From: Xestospongia bergquistia | Lineage: Eukaryota > Porifera > Demospongiae > Haplosclerida > Petrosiidae | Reading direction: 5' to 3' | Length of the DNA: 64,000 nucleotides | Assembly (NCBI GenBank): GCA_963965975.1 | Contig: OZ014422.1 | Span: forward strand, 3,185,155-3,249,154 | Part shown: positions 48,406-58,800 of the stretch, in pieces | Numbering within the stretch: position 1 is the first letter of the stretch | Layout: each line of letters starts with the position of its first letter | Program-made: the position numbers and the translations under genes | The notes under the pieces: generated by a model | What the model was told of the DNA's origin: nothing | Database searches by the model: none | Seen by the model: only the letters and a program-made list of their open reading frames with translations

Positions 48406-48634
48406 TTATATTTTGGAAAGAAATGAACACTATTAAAATGTTATGAATATTCATTAAAAGTGCGTGACGTCATTGCCTCACGTTCTGATTCAAGAATGTA
48501 ATCATACCGTATCAATTCTGATTGTTCAAGCTGGATCAGGACACTGCACCAAGTTGCCAAATCATATGTAACTGATACAATTTGAATCGTCACCGACATC
48601 AGACCTGACACAAAATTTAGTTCTTGCCTGTGTA

Positions 48635-48673
48635 TGCTTTCAACACGATACTGTCTGTTGGTAGTTGCATTAC
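48635..48673 (+). repeat. Gypsy 2 5' LTR, right piece
   Basis: tgctttcaacacgatactgt up to gttgcattaca, matching the last part of the 3' LTR (tgctttctg...gatactgtcc...gttgcattaca, to 53374) with an internal gap of about 18 bp. It is directly followed by the putative primer-binding site. Confidence 0.8.
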
Positions 48674-48718
48674 ATTGGTGCTGTGGCTAGGATCTCCAAC
48701 TAGTCTACTTGTCAAATT

Positions 48719-49660
48719 ATGGCAGCTCGACCTTTAGTCCTACCAGAACCTTTCAGAGGAGAAGGGAGTTGGGACTAGTGTATTGCTCATTTTGATAATG
48801 TTGCTGTAGTCAATGCTTGGGATGATGCAGCTGAGAGCCAGACTACCAAAGAGAGCTCAAACTGCATATCAGAAGTTCACAGAAGAACCGAAAGCTAGTT
48901 ATGAAGAATCTAAGAAGGGTTTGGAAGTAAGATTCGATCCTAAATGCAAACAAGAACTGTACCAGACAGAGTTCCAGACCTGAAGGAAGCAGAAGACAGA
49001 AGGTTGGGCCAATTATGTTGAAGACCTCATGATCTTGGTCAATAAAGCTTACAAGAAGAAGCATTTCTTAAGTCAACTAGATAATCCCCAGGTGGCTTTT
49101 AGTGTCAAGCAGTCACACACAAAGAAGTTAGACTAAGCAGTAACCGCCACTCTCAAGATGGAGTCATTTAAAGCGGGTAGAGTAGCCCAGAACAGGATGG
49201 TCATCCCATAGCATCAGTTACAAAAGGCTTTTCCAATAACCTTATGTCTATGATGAAGTAGATGATAGAGAGAGTGGAGAAACTTGAACAAAAGATATTG
49301 TCCAGTGATTGAAGCATAGATTGTAATGTGAGATGAGCCCCGCCCACACAGGAGCGGAAACGCTTTGTGCTTCTGACAGAAGTAGTTTGTAGAAAGTACG
49401 GAAACAAGGGTCATTATGCTCGGGGGTTTGCAGTTCAACTATCTGGGAGCCAACAGGGAAAAGAGACACTCTTGCAGCTGAGTCGAGCTGGGAAGGGTCA
49501 CCACCAAAGGACTCAACAGACTATAGAATATCTCCAATTACTTCAACTTCAACTTATAAAATTTCTGCAACCGTTTATAGTTTACTTGTTCCTTTTATTG
49601 TACACACTGTCTCAGCCATTCTCTGATTAGAAAAGATGCCTGGGAGGCAGCAAAACATTC
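48719..49660 (+). pseudogene. Gypsy 2 gag (broken)
   Basis: ATG at 48719 opens MAARPLVLPEPFRGEGSWD, a common Gag opening, then TAG. Later pieces (FDPKCKQELYQTEFQ near 48937 and GWANYVEDLMILVNKAY near 49005) follow in family order with frameshifts. A degenerate zinc knuckle (CRKYGNKGHYARG) lies near 49387-49425. Confidence 0.65.
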
Positions 49661-49670
49661 AGCCTGTTAC

Positions 49671-51530
49671 TTGACACCTTGGAATGGCCCACAACTTATT
49701 GGAGTAGAGGGAATACCACTCCATATCCATGGTTGTACCAACATCCCAGTCAAATTGGAAAAAGATACATTTAACATGAGAGTAATTATTGTTGATTCCC
49801 ATACCACAGAGGCAATTATGGGGATGGACCTCTTGGAAGAAAATGACTGTACTGTTGATAACGAAGCTATCCATTCCATTTAATAATGTACCAGAGCTAA
49901 CTGAAGTTGCTCAAATTGATGTGACTCTGGATGCTTCTATTCAGGTTCCAGCCATGAGCGAAACTGAAGTCATGGCAAAAGTGGAAGGTAGCAGAAACAC
50001 TGGTACCTGGTTACTTGAAGGAAGAAAATCAAAGGGGCTTACAGTAGAGGTAGCTCGTGCTCTGCGTGCCCTTCTTCGCAGTATGTTCCAGGTTCATCTT
50101 ATGAAACCTAACTCATAAGTAACTACAGTACATAAAAATACTCAAATAGCTACTCTGGAGTCATTGCATAGGCAAGTTGATGAATCAGCAATTAAAATTT
50201 CGGCTATCGAAGCTGAAGATCCACCAGAAGACAAAAAGCAGATCTTGTGGGCTATCATTGAAAGGTGTAGAAAAGACCTGAGTGAGGAACAGAAGAAGAC
50301 CTTTTATCACCTACTTATTGCTTATAATGATGTATTTACTATATCTCAACAAAATGTTGGACGGACAAAAGTACTAAAACACTCCATATCTGTTGGAAAT
50401 GCTCCTGCAGTCAGACAAGCTGCACCACATATATCAGTATACAGAATAGAGGAAGTGCAAAAGCTGTTGAAAGGAATGCTTCATGATGACATCATACAGC
50501 CAACAAAGCCACTTTTGGCATCACCAAATGTTCTAGTTCGAAAGAAAGATGGCAGTATTCGAATGTGTATTGATTACAGGAAGATCAATGCTGTTACTCG
50601 AAAAGATGCTTATCCATTACTTCTCATTGATGATACATTGGATACCTTGTCAGGATCAAAGTGGTTTATCACATAAGATCTAATTAGTGGATATTGGCAG
50701 GTGGAAGTGAATGAAGAAGATCGAGAGAAGACAGCTTTTTGTACTCATGAGGGACTTTTTGAGTTCAAAGTGATGCCATTTGGTTTATGTAATGCTCCAG
50801 CTTCATTCCACACACTGATGAATTTGGTGCTGGCCAGTTTGCAGTGGTCTAGCTGCTTAGTCTACCTGGATGACGTTATTATTTTGGGTCGTAACTTTGA
50901 GGAGCATCTGAAACAAATTCGAGCAGTGCTGGAAAGATTAAGAATGGCTGGATTAAAGCTAAAACAACAAATGTTACTTCTTCAAACAAGAAGTTCAGTA
51001 TCTTGGACATATAGTCTCAGCAAATGGAATTGCTAGTGATCCATCGAAAACCGAGGAAGATAACTAATTGGCCAACCCCTTCCTCCAAGAAGGAAGTTCA
51101 ACAATTTCTGGTCTTGCTGGGTACTACAGAAGATTCATTAAAAACTTTGCTACAATTGCTAGGCCTTTGCACAAGTTAGCAGAGAGATCTACTTCCTTTA
51201 ACTGGACAAGAGAATGTGAGCAATCCTTTTCTCAACTAAAGGAAAAGCTGACTTCATCCCCTGTCCTCTCTCAGGAACAAGACGATGGAAGTGAAAAAGT
51301 TATTGTATATCCCGTCGACTACTGGGTAAACACGAGAAACGTTACTGTGTCACCAGACGAGAACTATTTGCTGTTGTTCATTTTATTCATATCTTCTGCC
51401 CTTACTTGCTAGGTAAAGAATTTATATTAAGGACTGATCATAGATCACTTACCTGGTTGACCAATTTCAGAGGGAGAAAGCACAGTAATGCTGATACTCT
51501 ATCACAAATGCCTTGTCAACAGTGTGGCTG
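49671..51530 (+). pseudogene. Gypsy 2 pol: protease, RT, RNase H (broken)
   Basis: Protease-like segment with EAIMGMDLLEENDC (49671-49883). RT from 50164 with NVLVRKKDGSIRMCIDYRK, then TAA at 50674-50676 in the same frame, DLISGYWQVEV and catalytic YLDD in LVYLDDVIILG (50701-51036). A frameshift near 50980 leads to AGYYRRFIKNFATIARPLHKL (51068-51412), and a worn RNase H follows with TDHRSLTWL near 51440. NADTLSQMP near 51490 marks the end of RNase H. Confidence 0.75.
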
Positions 51531-51537
51531 AGACAGC

Positions 51538-52245
51538 CAGGGGTGGCACATCAATTGAAGAAGTGGTATGGATGAAGGTAGTAACTTACTGTTTTTCAGG
51601 GTTATTCATAAATGCATCATATTAAGAAAGAAGACATAACTAACCAAATAATAATGCAATTTTAAAATTTTCCAAAAATGGTCAATCTGTTTTCTTTTAC
51701 ATGTACAAACTCCTTGATGGCTTTTTTAAAGTCAATCTTTCTATCCTTATGAATGTAAATCATAGTTGTATGTAGGTAGGTGTTGGAGGTGGATGCTAGA
51801 AGATTAGTTTGATTCATAGGCTCTTCATCATTATCCAGAATGAGATTATTACTTTCATTCAGCGGCATTATGTCCATTTCTAAGTTTGTCAGTGTTGCAT
51901 CCTCATGATGAAGTTCAGTATCACTGTCTGAGCTTTCACTGCTATCAATTATACTGCTTCCATCAAGCCCATCATCAAGTCGTGGTCTTTTTTTGTTTCT
52001 GAAATGCTTCTAGAAGAGACTGCTGCCTGGCCATTTTTCTTTAAATGTACCATGTGCTTTAAATTCGACACATGCAGCTGACAAATGTCAAAGGTAGGTA
52101 ATTATTGATGCGCTAATTCATGTGCAGTGGAGTGTAAAAGTTAAAACCATCGGTATTGTAAAGAATGCAGCTTGATTAATTTACATAACAAATGATTCAC
52201 GTTGCCAGCCCCTCCCTCTATCAGGGAGGGGCTGGCAACGTGAAA
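51538..52245 (-). mobile_element. Probable non-autonomous insertion in Gypsy 2
   Basis: About 700 bp with no Gypsy homology separate the end of RNase H from the integrase zinc region. The left edge reads CAGGGGTGGCACATCA; the right edge in reverse complement reads GAGGGGCTGGCAACGTGA, so the ends are similar and hAT-like. A minus-strand open segment (51877-51662, with an acidic SSESSDSD stretch upstream in another frame near 51960-51930) has no recognised domain. The exact boundaries are uncertain. Confidence 0.35.
52196..52244. repeat. Perfect 22-bp inverted repeat, 5-nt loop
   Basis: 52196-52217 and 52223-52244 are perfect reverse complements (arm starts TTCACGTTGCCAGCCCC), with loop ctatc. 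The arm is GC-rich in an AT-rich setting and lies at the right edge of the insertion in Gypsy 2. Confidence 0.9.
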
Positions 52246-52247
52246 TA

Positions 52248-53080
52248 ATGTTCAAGCAATCAGTGGTAAAAAACTGGTATGGGATCACCGTACCTGTTGT
52301 GCCGCCCCAGGACATCCATGATGATCCAGTAAGGGAGCCACGTCAAATGATTGGGACAGTTTGGCTGGTTGGTCATAAAACTACAGCAGAGTTGTATAAA
52401 TTGCAATTGGATGATCCAGTAGTGGGAATAGTACTGAAAGCCAAAGAAATTGGAAAGAGACCATTCGACAAGACAGTAAAAGACAATCCTAAGAGTCGTA
52501 GATTGCTTCAGTTATGGGGCCAGTTGGTGTTAAAAGAAAAATTACTGTTTAGAAAGTTTGAAAGTCAAGATGGAACCTCCCATTTACAGTGGGTGGTTCC
52601 TGAGAAGTTACAAAAGGAAATATTGGATGAGTTACATTCAGGAGAACTAAGTGGACATTTAGGAGAGGAGAAGACCTTGAGTCATTTAAAAGAGAGGTTT
52701 TACTGGCCTGGGCACTGGAATGATGTGAGAAATTGATGTAATACGTGTTCTACTTGTGGCACGAGAAATACTATCTCTACAGCATATCAGCATGTTAGAG
52801 AGAAGTTAAATATACAGCATGAGAGGCAGAAAGAATACTACAATCAGAAAGTTCATGGAAAGCCATATTCTGTTGGAGATTTGGTTTGGCTGTATTCACC
52901 TGTAGTTGCCAAAGGCAAATCTAAGAAATTCCACCACCTGTGGTCAGGACCATATACAATCATTAAGAAATTGTCTGACGTCACTTACCGGGTTCAACAT
53001 CACCCTAATACAAAAAAAGAATGGTTCATTCTGACAGATTGAAATCATGTCAACCAGGCACTCGTCTTCCACATGTTGTA
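52248..53080 (+). pseudogene. Gypsy 2 integrase N- and C-terminal parts
   Basis: An open frame to 52736 ends with the zinc-binding region: LHSGELSGHLGEEKT (H-x-H type), then after a TGA, CNTCSTCG with CxxC. The catalytic core is absent. At about 52780 the C-terminal part starts (HERQKEYYNQKVHGKP, VGDLVWLYSP, LWSGPYTIIKKL) and continues to about 53040. The deletion removes about 150 codons expected between them. Confidence 0.7.
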
Positions 53081-53104
53081 AATAAAACAGTTCAGCCATC
53101 AAGG

Positions 53105-53374
53105 ATAACAGAGTTCACTCAACACCTCACCTTTTTGATTGTCCCACCGAATGTCCTGTTAATCAGTATATGTTCTACTGAATGCCTTGTTAATTAGTGT
53201 ATGTGTGTTGATTAGATCTTGTCATACTTACCTTGCACTTCTTTATTGAGTGGTTACATTACTTTTGTCTATTGTACTTTGCTCTGTTTAAGTTCTGTAT
53301 TTTGTTATTATGATATGCTTTCTGTAAAGTCAGAGCTGAGAACATGATACTGTCCATTGTACAGTTGCATTACA
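53105..53374 (+). repeat. Gypsy 2 3' LTR
   Basis: Uninterrupted partner of the split 5' LTR. It begins near taacagagttcactcaa and ends gttgcattaca. Its first bases differ (ggataacag against tgtaacag), so the exact start is uncertain by a few bases. Confidence 0.75.
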
Positions 53375-53709
53375 TTCTAAAGTAAAATTGTATATGCCTA
53401 TAATGGCTATTATGTAAGTACTTAATAAGAAAATTAGTAACATGACTACTATGTCATGCTAAATGAAGATTTTCACAACTACATGTATTATTATCGTTAA
53501 AAGATGACATTTATCATTGATGTTAATGATTATTAAAGTCTACATGTGTGAAATCACATAATAGGCTAAAGTCTTATAGTAATACAAATATGTTTGCAAT
53601 AGCTTATATTTGTAATAGTATTTTATCCAACTTTTAGGTGCAAAATTTTTAGCATATTGAACTACATACCTACATACATTTTGCTACTTGTCAAAGTTGA
53701 AGACCTATT
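53375..53709. other. Spacer between Gypsy 2 and the THAP element
   Basis: AT-rich, nothing recognised. Confidence 0.5.
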
Positions 53710-53799
53710 GACCCCCTGCAATAGGCGTGTCAGTTAGCGGGCGCGGTTTCCTGTCGGCCATTTTGGTGTACATGTGGACTGGTAAACTGGAACTGAGAC

Positions 53800-55268
53800 A
53801 TGGTGATATGTGCAATTGTTGGCTGTGAAAATCGATCTGTAAGAGATAGAGGAAAGAGTTTCTATAGGCTGCCAGCTATTATAAGTAATCTAGGAACACA
53901 GACAGAAGCTTTGAGCAGAAAGAGACGGGATGCATGGTTAGTGAAGATTAGAAGAGAAGACATATCACCTGAACAGTACTACAACATTCGAGTATGTTCA
54001 GATCACTTTATTAATGGCTCTCCATCACGCATTTATGATGAAACCAACCAAGATTGGGCTCCTTCCCTTAAGTTAGTGTTTGAGGCTTCAGCTTGTGGCA
54101 GATCAGAGAGATATGACTGTGCTTTGAAAAGAAGGATTGCTATGTGTTCGAGTGAAGAGTCAATGGAAATGGTTGACACAGTCACATGTGGGGATGGGAA
54201 TGACGATGAAATGGAAAATGCAGAAGAATGTTGTGATACAGTGACGACAAGAACTGAGGTTGCTGTTCAAACAGAAGAAACAGAGGACCACAGGCAGTTA
54301 AAGGAGGAGATGGAAGAGCTGAAAAAAGAGAATGATCGTCTGAAGCTGACAAATCATCATTTGACACTTAAAGTCGAAGAGCAAGGCTTCACCGAGGATT
54401 ATACTGGCCTGTGTAAGTGGGAATTATTTGTTGCTTTATTTGAGTATGTTAAGCCATGCATGCAAACAACAGGGAAATCCAGTCTTTCCTCTTTTCAAAA
54501 GTTGTTGTTGACTTTGATGAGGCTTCGTAACAATCTATCCTTTCCAGATTTAGGATATCGTTTTGAGATTCATCCCACAACTGTCAGTCGTATTTTCAAC
54601 CGAGTGCTGGATTTGCTATTCATTAAACTTAAGCTGTTAATTAAATGGCCTGAAAGGGCTGCTTTGAAGAAAACAATGCCTATGGTATTTCGGAAACATT
54701 TCCAAATTGTGTCGTAATCATTGATTGCTTTGAGATATTTTTGGAACGCCCAACTCATTTATTGGCTCGGGCACAGACATACTCGTCATACAAACACCAC
54801 AACACAGTGAAATATTTGATAGGCATTACACCACAAGGAACAGTGAGCTTTATATCAGAAGGTTGGGGTGGCCGGACAAGTGACAGATATATCACTGAGC
54901 ATTCTAACCTGCTTGATAATCGTATACCTGGCGACACCGTATTAGCTGATCGAGGGTTTGATATCAAAGACTCAGTTGGCTCAAAGCTGTCAAGATTAGA
55001 ACTCCCAGCTTTCACAAAGAACCTGACACAACTTGATCCCATCAGTGTTGAACAAACAAGGAATATTGCAAATGTTCGTATTTACGTGGAAAGGGTCATT
55101 GTAAACGTACGTAAGAAGTATTCAATACTACAGCACACACAACCCGTTGACTTCATTACATCTGTAAATGGAGATCCAACAACTCTTGACAAGATAGTCT
55201 TGACATCGTGTGCACCAGGAGTGCATGAGCGTCGCAAAGCGACGAGAAGGAGCATCAAACTCCCTTAA
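53800..55268 (+). pseudogene. THAP-domain DDE transposase, one frameshift
   Basis: The first frame (53800-54717) holds an N-terminal THAP zinc finger (CAIVGC, then VCSDHF, then APSLKLVF), a coiled coil at about residues 160-195 (LKEEMEELKKENDRLK) and a helix-turn-helix block (LRNNLSFPDLGYRF, TTVSRIF). A missing T near 54698-54702 shifts the frame. The DDE_Tnp_4-like domain follows (ends 55268) with [16 protein letters not shown] and RIYVERV, so the D, D and E residues are present. THAP binds the element ends and the DDE domain cuts. Only this one lesion was seen, so the copy is young or the shift is a sequence error. Confidence 0.8.
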
Positions 55269-55426
55269 CCAACTGTTGTCGAATCAAGGCTTAGAACATA
55301 TATCCATATATGGACATAACTGCAAAGTGTTTTGCATTTTAATAGCTTCTGGGCTGTAACCTCTTAGTTAGGTGTGCTTTAAATAGAATAAATTTAAGAG
55401 AAGTCAAGAAGCGACTTTCTGAAGAC

Positions 55427-55798
55427 ATGGAAGTCTCTGCTACACGAAAACAGCGGCTTACTCTGTCAATGGACCCAAGAATGGCTGAACAAATGGGACA
55501 TTTCAGGCTTACTGTTGGCAAACCTGGGACTTACTCAGGCTCATGTATTATGGCTTTAAGAACTCATGTGCTGATTTCACTTCTGCTCACCCTGATACAC
55601 AATATATCCAGTACATCTCAATGATATTGCAGTTGAGACTTTCTTTAGCCAGGTCAAGCATGCCACCTCAGGCCAATTATCATCACTGAACTATGCTATT
55701 GCCAGAGGTGCAGTAATAACTAGAGGGAGTGTTCATGACAAGCTGAGGCGTCACCATGGAGACTATAGAAATGCACCACTCTTTATAAAAAAAACATG
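55427..55798 (+). pseudogene. Second ORF of the THAP element (partial)
   Basis: A frame at 55427-55624 (MEVSATRKQRLTLS) gives way, after a shift near 55600, to a conserved-looking end: IAVETFFSQVKHATSGQ, SLNYAIARGAVITRGS, and a stop after NAPLFIKKT near 55798. Elements of this type often encode a second protein, but I could not assign this one to a known domain. Confidence 0.4.
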
Positions 55799-56537
55799 AT
55801 TTGAAACATAAACCATACAAGTAGTAAATGTTCATTCTATTAATAATGTTATAATATCAGATAATATTATCCATCATAGCAAAAAGGAGGTTTTAATAAC
55901 ACAGGTAAATAAAGATATATGTTGTTTAACTGTTTCCACCTCTTTAATGACAAAAGCCTCCATAACCTACCAGTCTAATTCTTTTAAACATTTCTCGATG
56001 TACATAACGTCTTTCTTTTTTAGTTTTTTCACCATGATAGTTGTAATAATATTCATTGCTCCGTCACGTACTTAACAGTACTTATGCTACTTAAGTGTAT
56101 TTTCCTTATATGGAATAATCCACGACTGTGTTTCGACAATGGTTAGAATACAAATATAATGGCAGTTTGACGCTCCTTCGCGACGCTCATGCGCTCCTGT
56201 GTGCACTGATAAACATTTGTGATTCTGTAGTACCATTCGAATGACTTACATATAATTGAGAATTATGCATAATTTAACTTTTAGGAAATAAATGAATGTA
56301 AGTAAACAAGTTATTCTAGTCTCCTTTTCTTCCTTTTCTGAAAATCAGGAAGTCTCCTACAATCAGGGCAATACCATTTCTTTGTTTTTGGTTCACATTT
56401 GAGATTTTGGAATCTTTAAGAGAATCAATATAGCCAGGTAAAAATGCAGTATTTTTGGAGGCCATTGTGTCAACATGTACACCAAAATGGCCGACAGGAA
56501 ACCGCGCCCGCTAACTGACACGCCTATTGCAGGGGTC

Positions 56538-57000
56538 TATAGAGCAACTTACATTGGACTAGTGCTGTCAGATGGTTTTCACTTAGTAGATAGGTTATAA
56601 ATTCAACTAGTTAATTAATTGTTGGCCATATTCCTTATTCATATTGACTTTATTATATTTCAATTGTGTTTTGTTCTCAGTCTCTTTTCATCCCACAGTT
56701 CATATTTGTCATTATAATGTATACATGTCGTTATCACTTAATTATGTAAAAGATTTATACTTTAAATGAACAAATTATATAAATTGCTGATAAAAGTGAT
56801 TGAATTGCTATTCAGAATTAATATAGCTGCTAATATTAATGTCATAGCTGCCATGTGAAAAATTATGATAAGACACAATCATTAATATGAACACAAAGAT
56901 AAGTGTATCCTCCCTTACTGATAATAGTATATGATGTTTATATTTAATAAAGGTGTGTGTATTTTATATTATGCAATATATATATATATATATATATATA
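56538..57000. other. AT-rich spacer with (TA)n
   Basis: No gene seen. It ends in a TA run (56973-57000) that directly borders the Penelope-like element. Confidence 0.5.
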
Positions 57001-57098
57001 CTGAAGTATCTAAGTCTGTTGAAGAGTGCTCAATGTCGTTTAGACAGAGCGGGTTAGAACAGAATTAAAGGACAAAAGAACAGAGCTCTCGCTGTGTT

Positions 57099-57141
57099 GC
57101 TGTTACTCCGAGTTTCACGCGTTATGCGATCGTCAGACAGC
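57099..57141 (-). ncRNA. Hammerhead-ribozyme-like motif in the Penelope tail
   Basis: Minus strand. Stem I GCTGT (57141-57137) pairs perfectly with ACAGC (57103-57099). Core CTGACGA is at 57136-57130. A weak stem II (CGC/GCG with a U-U at its base) is at 57129-57117, then GAAA at 57116-57113. Stem III is a 3-bp hairpin ACT-CGG-AGT (57113-57105), followed by A at 57104 as the cleavage-site base. Penelope-like elements are known to carry hammerheads with such a short stem III in their terminal repeats. The position, downstream of the endonuclease on the same strand, fits. The U-U pair at the base of stem II may reduce activity. Confidence 0.6.
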
Positions 57142-57237
57142 TAGATACTACTCTATTTACAGGCTGGTTATATAGCATCAAGGTGTTAACTATGTCCTAT
57201 CCCTAGAGAAATGTGCTAAATAGTACTTGTTTTCGTG

Positions 57238-58385
57238 TTAGCATTTTGAGACGAGTTCGGATCTTTTATTCAGGGTGGTGGTTTTGTCGGCGTTGATGAT
57301 AGACAGCTTTTCCGTTAGGCAAAGGTTGCACCGCTTTGTTGTGTTGGAGTAGGCTTGTACCCTTCGGTTTATTGACCAGGTAATTTTGAATTCCTCACCT
57401 TCTTTCTTCAATTGCCAAACATACTTCGATAGTTCCGTGCTATTTCCATATTTCTCGTGCCTAATTGATTGCATGTGGTTGGAATATCTCTGCTTGAAGG
57501 CGTGTTCGGTTAGGCCTATGTACACCTTTTTCTCATTTCTTCTCATGTTTTCGAATTATGCATTGTAGATGATGTTATTGGACTGGCATTCGCCGTTTAG
57601 TGGGCATAGGTCTTTTTTTTGGCAGTTGCAGGGTTTCTGCGTGCGCGTGCTGGTGTCCTTTGAGATCTCATTATTGTGTGCCTTGATGATGTTGGCTAGG
57701 TTTGGCATACAGCTGTAGCTGACCTTAACAGTGTTTTTGTTGAATATTTTGTGTAGCCTTGAGTTTTTCGGGAAGTGCATGGCGTTCAGCTTTAGGAATT
57801 TTTGGCCTACATTCGTTGATACGTTTTTGCTGAATGGTGGGTTGAACCATATGATGTTGCGCTGTCGGTTACGTTTGCTCTTTTTTGGTTGTTCATCGCT
57901 GTAATGTAGGTTTTCCGAGTAGCCGCAGGATTTGAGTGCATCTGCATAGAGGGGAGCACTTTGGTTGAAGATTTCTTTGTCATGCGAGATGTCGGAGATG
58001 CGTCTGCTGATCGAATCTGGCAGGTTCTTAATGATGTTAGGTGGGTGGTTGGACTGCTTGTGGATGTAGACTGGTTGTCGTTCGGCTTTCTATAAGGGTA
58101 GTACTTACCATTGTTCAAGTTTAGGGTGATGTCAAGAAAATTTACAACTTTTAGGTTGGCTTGGATGGTGATTCTGAGGCCAGTCTCTTTGAAGATCTTA
58201 GTTATATCCTTTTTGATTTTTTCTGCTTTACTGCCTGAGATGTTTTTGAAAGCTGCTAGCCCATCGTCTCTGTACAGGCCTATCTTGCTTTTATCATACT
58301 TGTTTGCAAGGGTGTTGAGTACGTACATGCCAACCAGCTCACAAACTTCCGCTCTGTCGTAACTTCCCATCGTCACGTCGAACAG
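57238..58385 (-). pseudogene. Penelope-like RT and GIY-YIG endonuclease
   Basis: RT segment with [18 protein letters not shown], catalytic [11 protein letters not shown] and [21 protein letters not shown] one-base shift near 58080 moves to a frame that reads [15 protein letters not shown] and continues to [15 protein letters not shown]. Another frame change leads into MHFPKNSRLHKIFN (57780), a cysteine cluster (CNCQKKDLCPL) and a TAA at 57558-57556. The GIY-YIG domain then reads KVYIGLTEHAFKQRYSNH and STELSKYVWQLK and ends NKRSELVSKC at 57238. The endonuclease would nick target DNA to prime reverse transcription. Three lesions make this copy inactive. Confidence 0.78.
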
Positions 58386-58406
58386 GCTGTGTAACAGGCT
58401 GTGTAA

Positions 58407-58485
58407 GACAGAAGGAGGCACATTGATCAGCTGTATGTGTCACATCATTTTAATATTGACAATAGTTAGACTACTCAAGTATATT
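58407..58485 (+). repeat. Composite repeat module E, copy 2
   Basis: Near-identical to 34724-34803 (cattgatcagctgtatgt, caatagttagactactcaag). It again directly precedes a pyrimidine tract. Confidence 0.8.
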
Positions 58486-58744
58486 GGTTTCTCTCTCTTT
58501 CTATCTATCTCTCTTTATTTCTCTTTCTCTATCTCTCTCTATATTACACTCTCTTAGAGTCTATTCTCTCTCTCTCATTGTGTTTCACTCAGAGAGCTGT
58601 CTGTTTCTCTCACACAAACACACTCTCTTAGAGTCTCTGTGTCTCTCTTTATCTTCTTCTCTATCATAGCTTCTCACTCTAAGTGTCTCTCTCTCTCTAA
58701 TGCCCACCCACACATTTACACTTTTAGAGTCTTTCAGTCTCTCT

Positions 58745-58800
<56 letters not shown>

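Larger units (their letters stand above)
42637..48632. mobile_element. CACTA (EnSpm)-like DNA transposon, 5996 bp
   Basis: Ends CACAGCCAAG (42637) and, in reverse complement, CACAGGCAAG (48632). It is flanked by TA (42635-42636 and 48633-48634). Joining the flanks with one TA gives ttatgaTAtgcttt, which is what the intact 3' LTR of Gypsy 2 shows near 53310. It carries three spliced genes: a small coiled-coil protein (+), an unknown protein (-) and a large transposase (+). Both subterminal regions contain repeated gaatca/tgattc motifs. The CACTA label comes from the transposase motifs and the end type; a 2-bp duplication is short but within the known range. Confidence 0.75.
42424..53374 (+). 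mobile_element. Ty3/Gypsy LTR retrotransposon 2 (5' LTR split by a CACTA element)
   Basis: 5' LTR in two pieces (42424-42636 and 48635-48673), a primer-binding-like TTGGTGCTGTGGC at 48674, gag from 48719, then protease, RT, part of RNase H and integrase, and a 3' LTR at about 53105-53374. The coding region is badly worn, and most of the integrase core is missing between the zinc domain (to 52760) and the C-terminus (from about 52780). A further ~700-bp insertion occupies about 51540-52245. No target duplication was visible at the outer ends. Confidence 0.8.
53710..56537 (+). mobile_element. THAP/DDE (ISL2EU-like, Harbinger-related) transposon, 2.8 kb
   Basis: Inverted ends of about 65 bp (53710-53775 and 56473-56537), nearly identical, starting GACCCC(C)TGCAATAGGCG and going through GGCCATTTTGGTGTACATGT. 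AT on the left (before TGACCCC) and on the right (after GGGGTCT) could be a 2-bp duplication. It carries a THAP-DDE transposase and remnants of a second ORF. The space at 55805-56470 shows no coding sequence. Confidence 0.8.
57001..58406 (-). mobile_element. Penelope-like retroelement, 5'-truncated
   Basis: Minus strand: RT part (from about 58385), linker, GIY-YIG endonuclease (57546-57238), then about 240 nt of non-coding tail with a hammerhead-like fold, ending at a TA microsatellite. RT plus GIY-YIG is diagnostic for Penelope-like elements. The 5' end is lost at the join to repeat module E (58407). The join shows a short duplication, caggctgtgtaa. Confidence 0.8.

Noticed and set aside
53105..53374. 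Independent solo LTR
   Set aside because: It is adjacent to the integrase C-terminus and matches the split LTR at 42424-42636 plus 48635-48673, so it is the 3' LTR of Gypsy 2.
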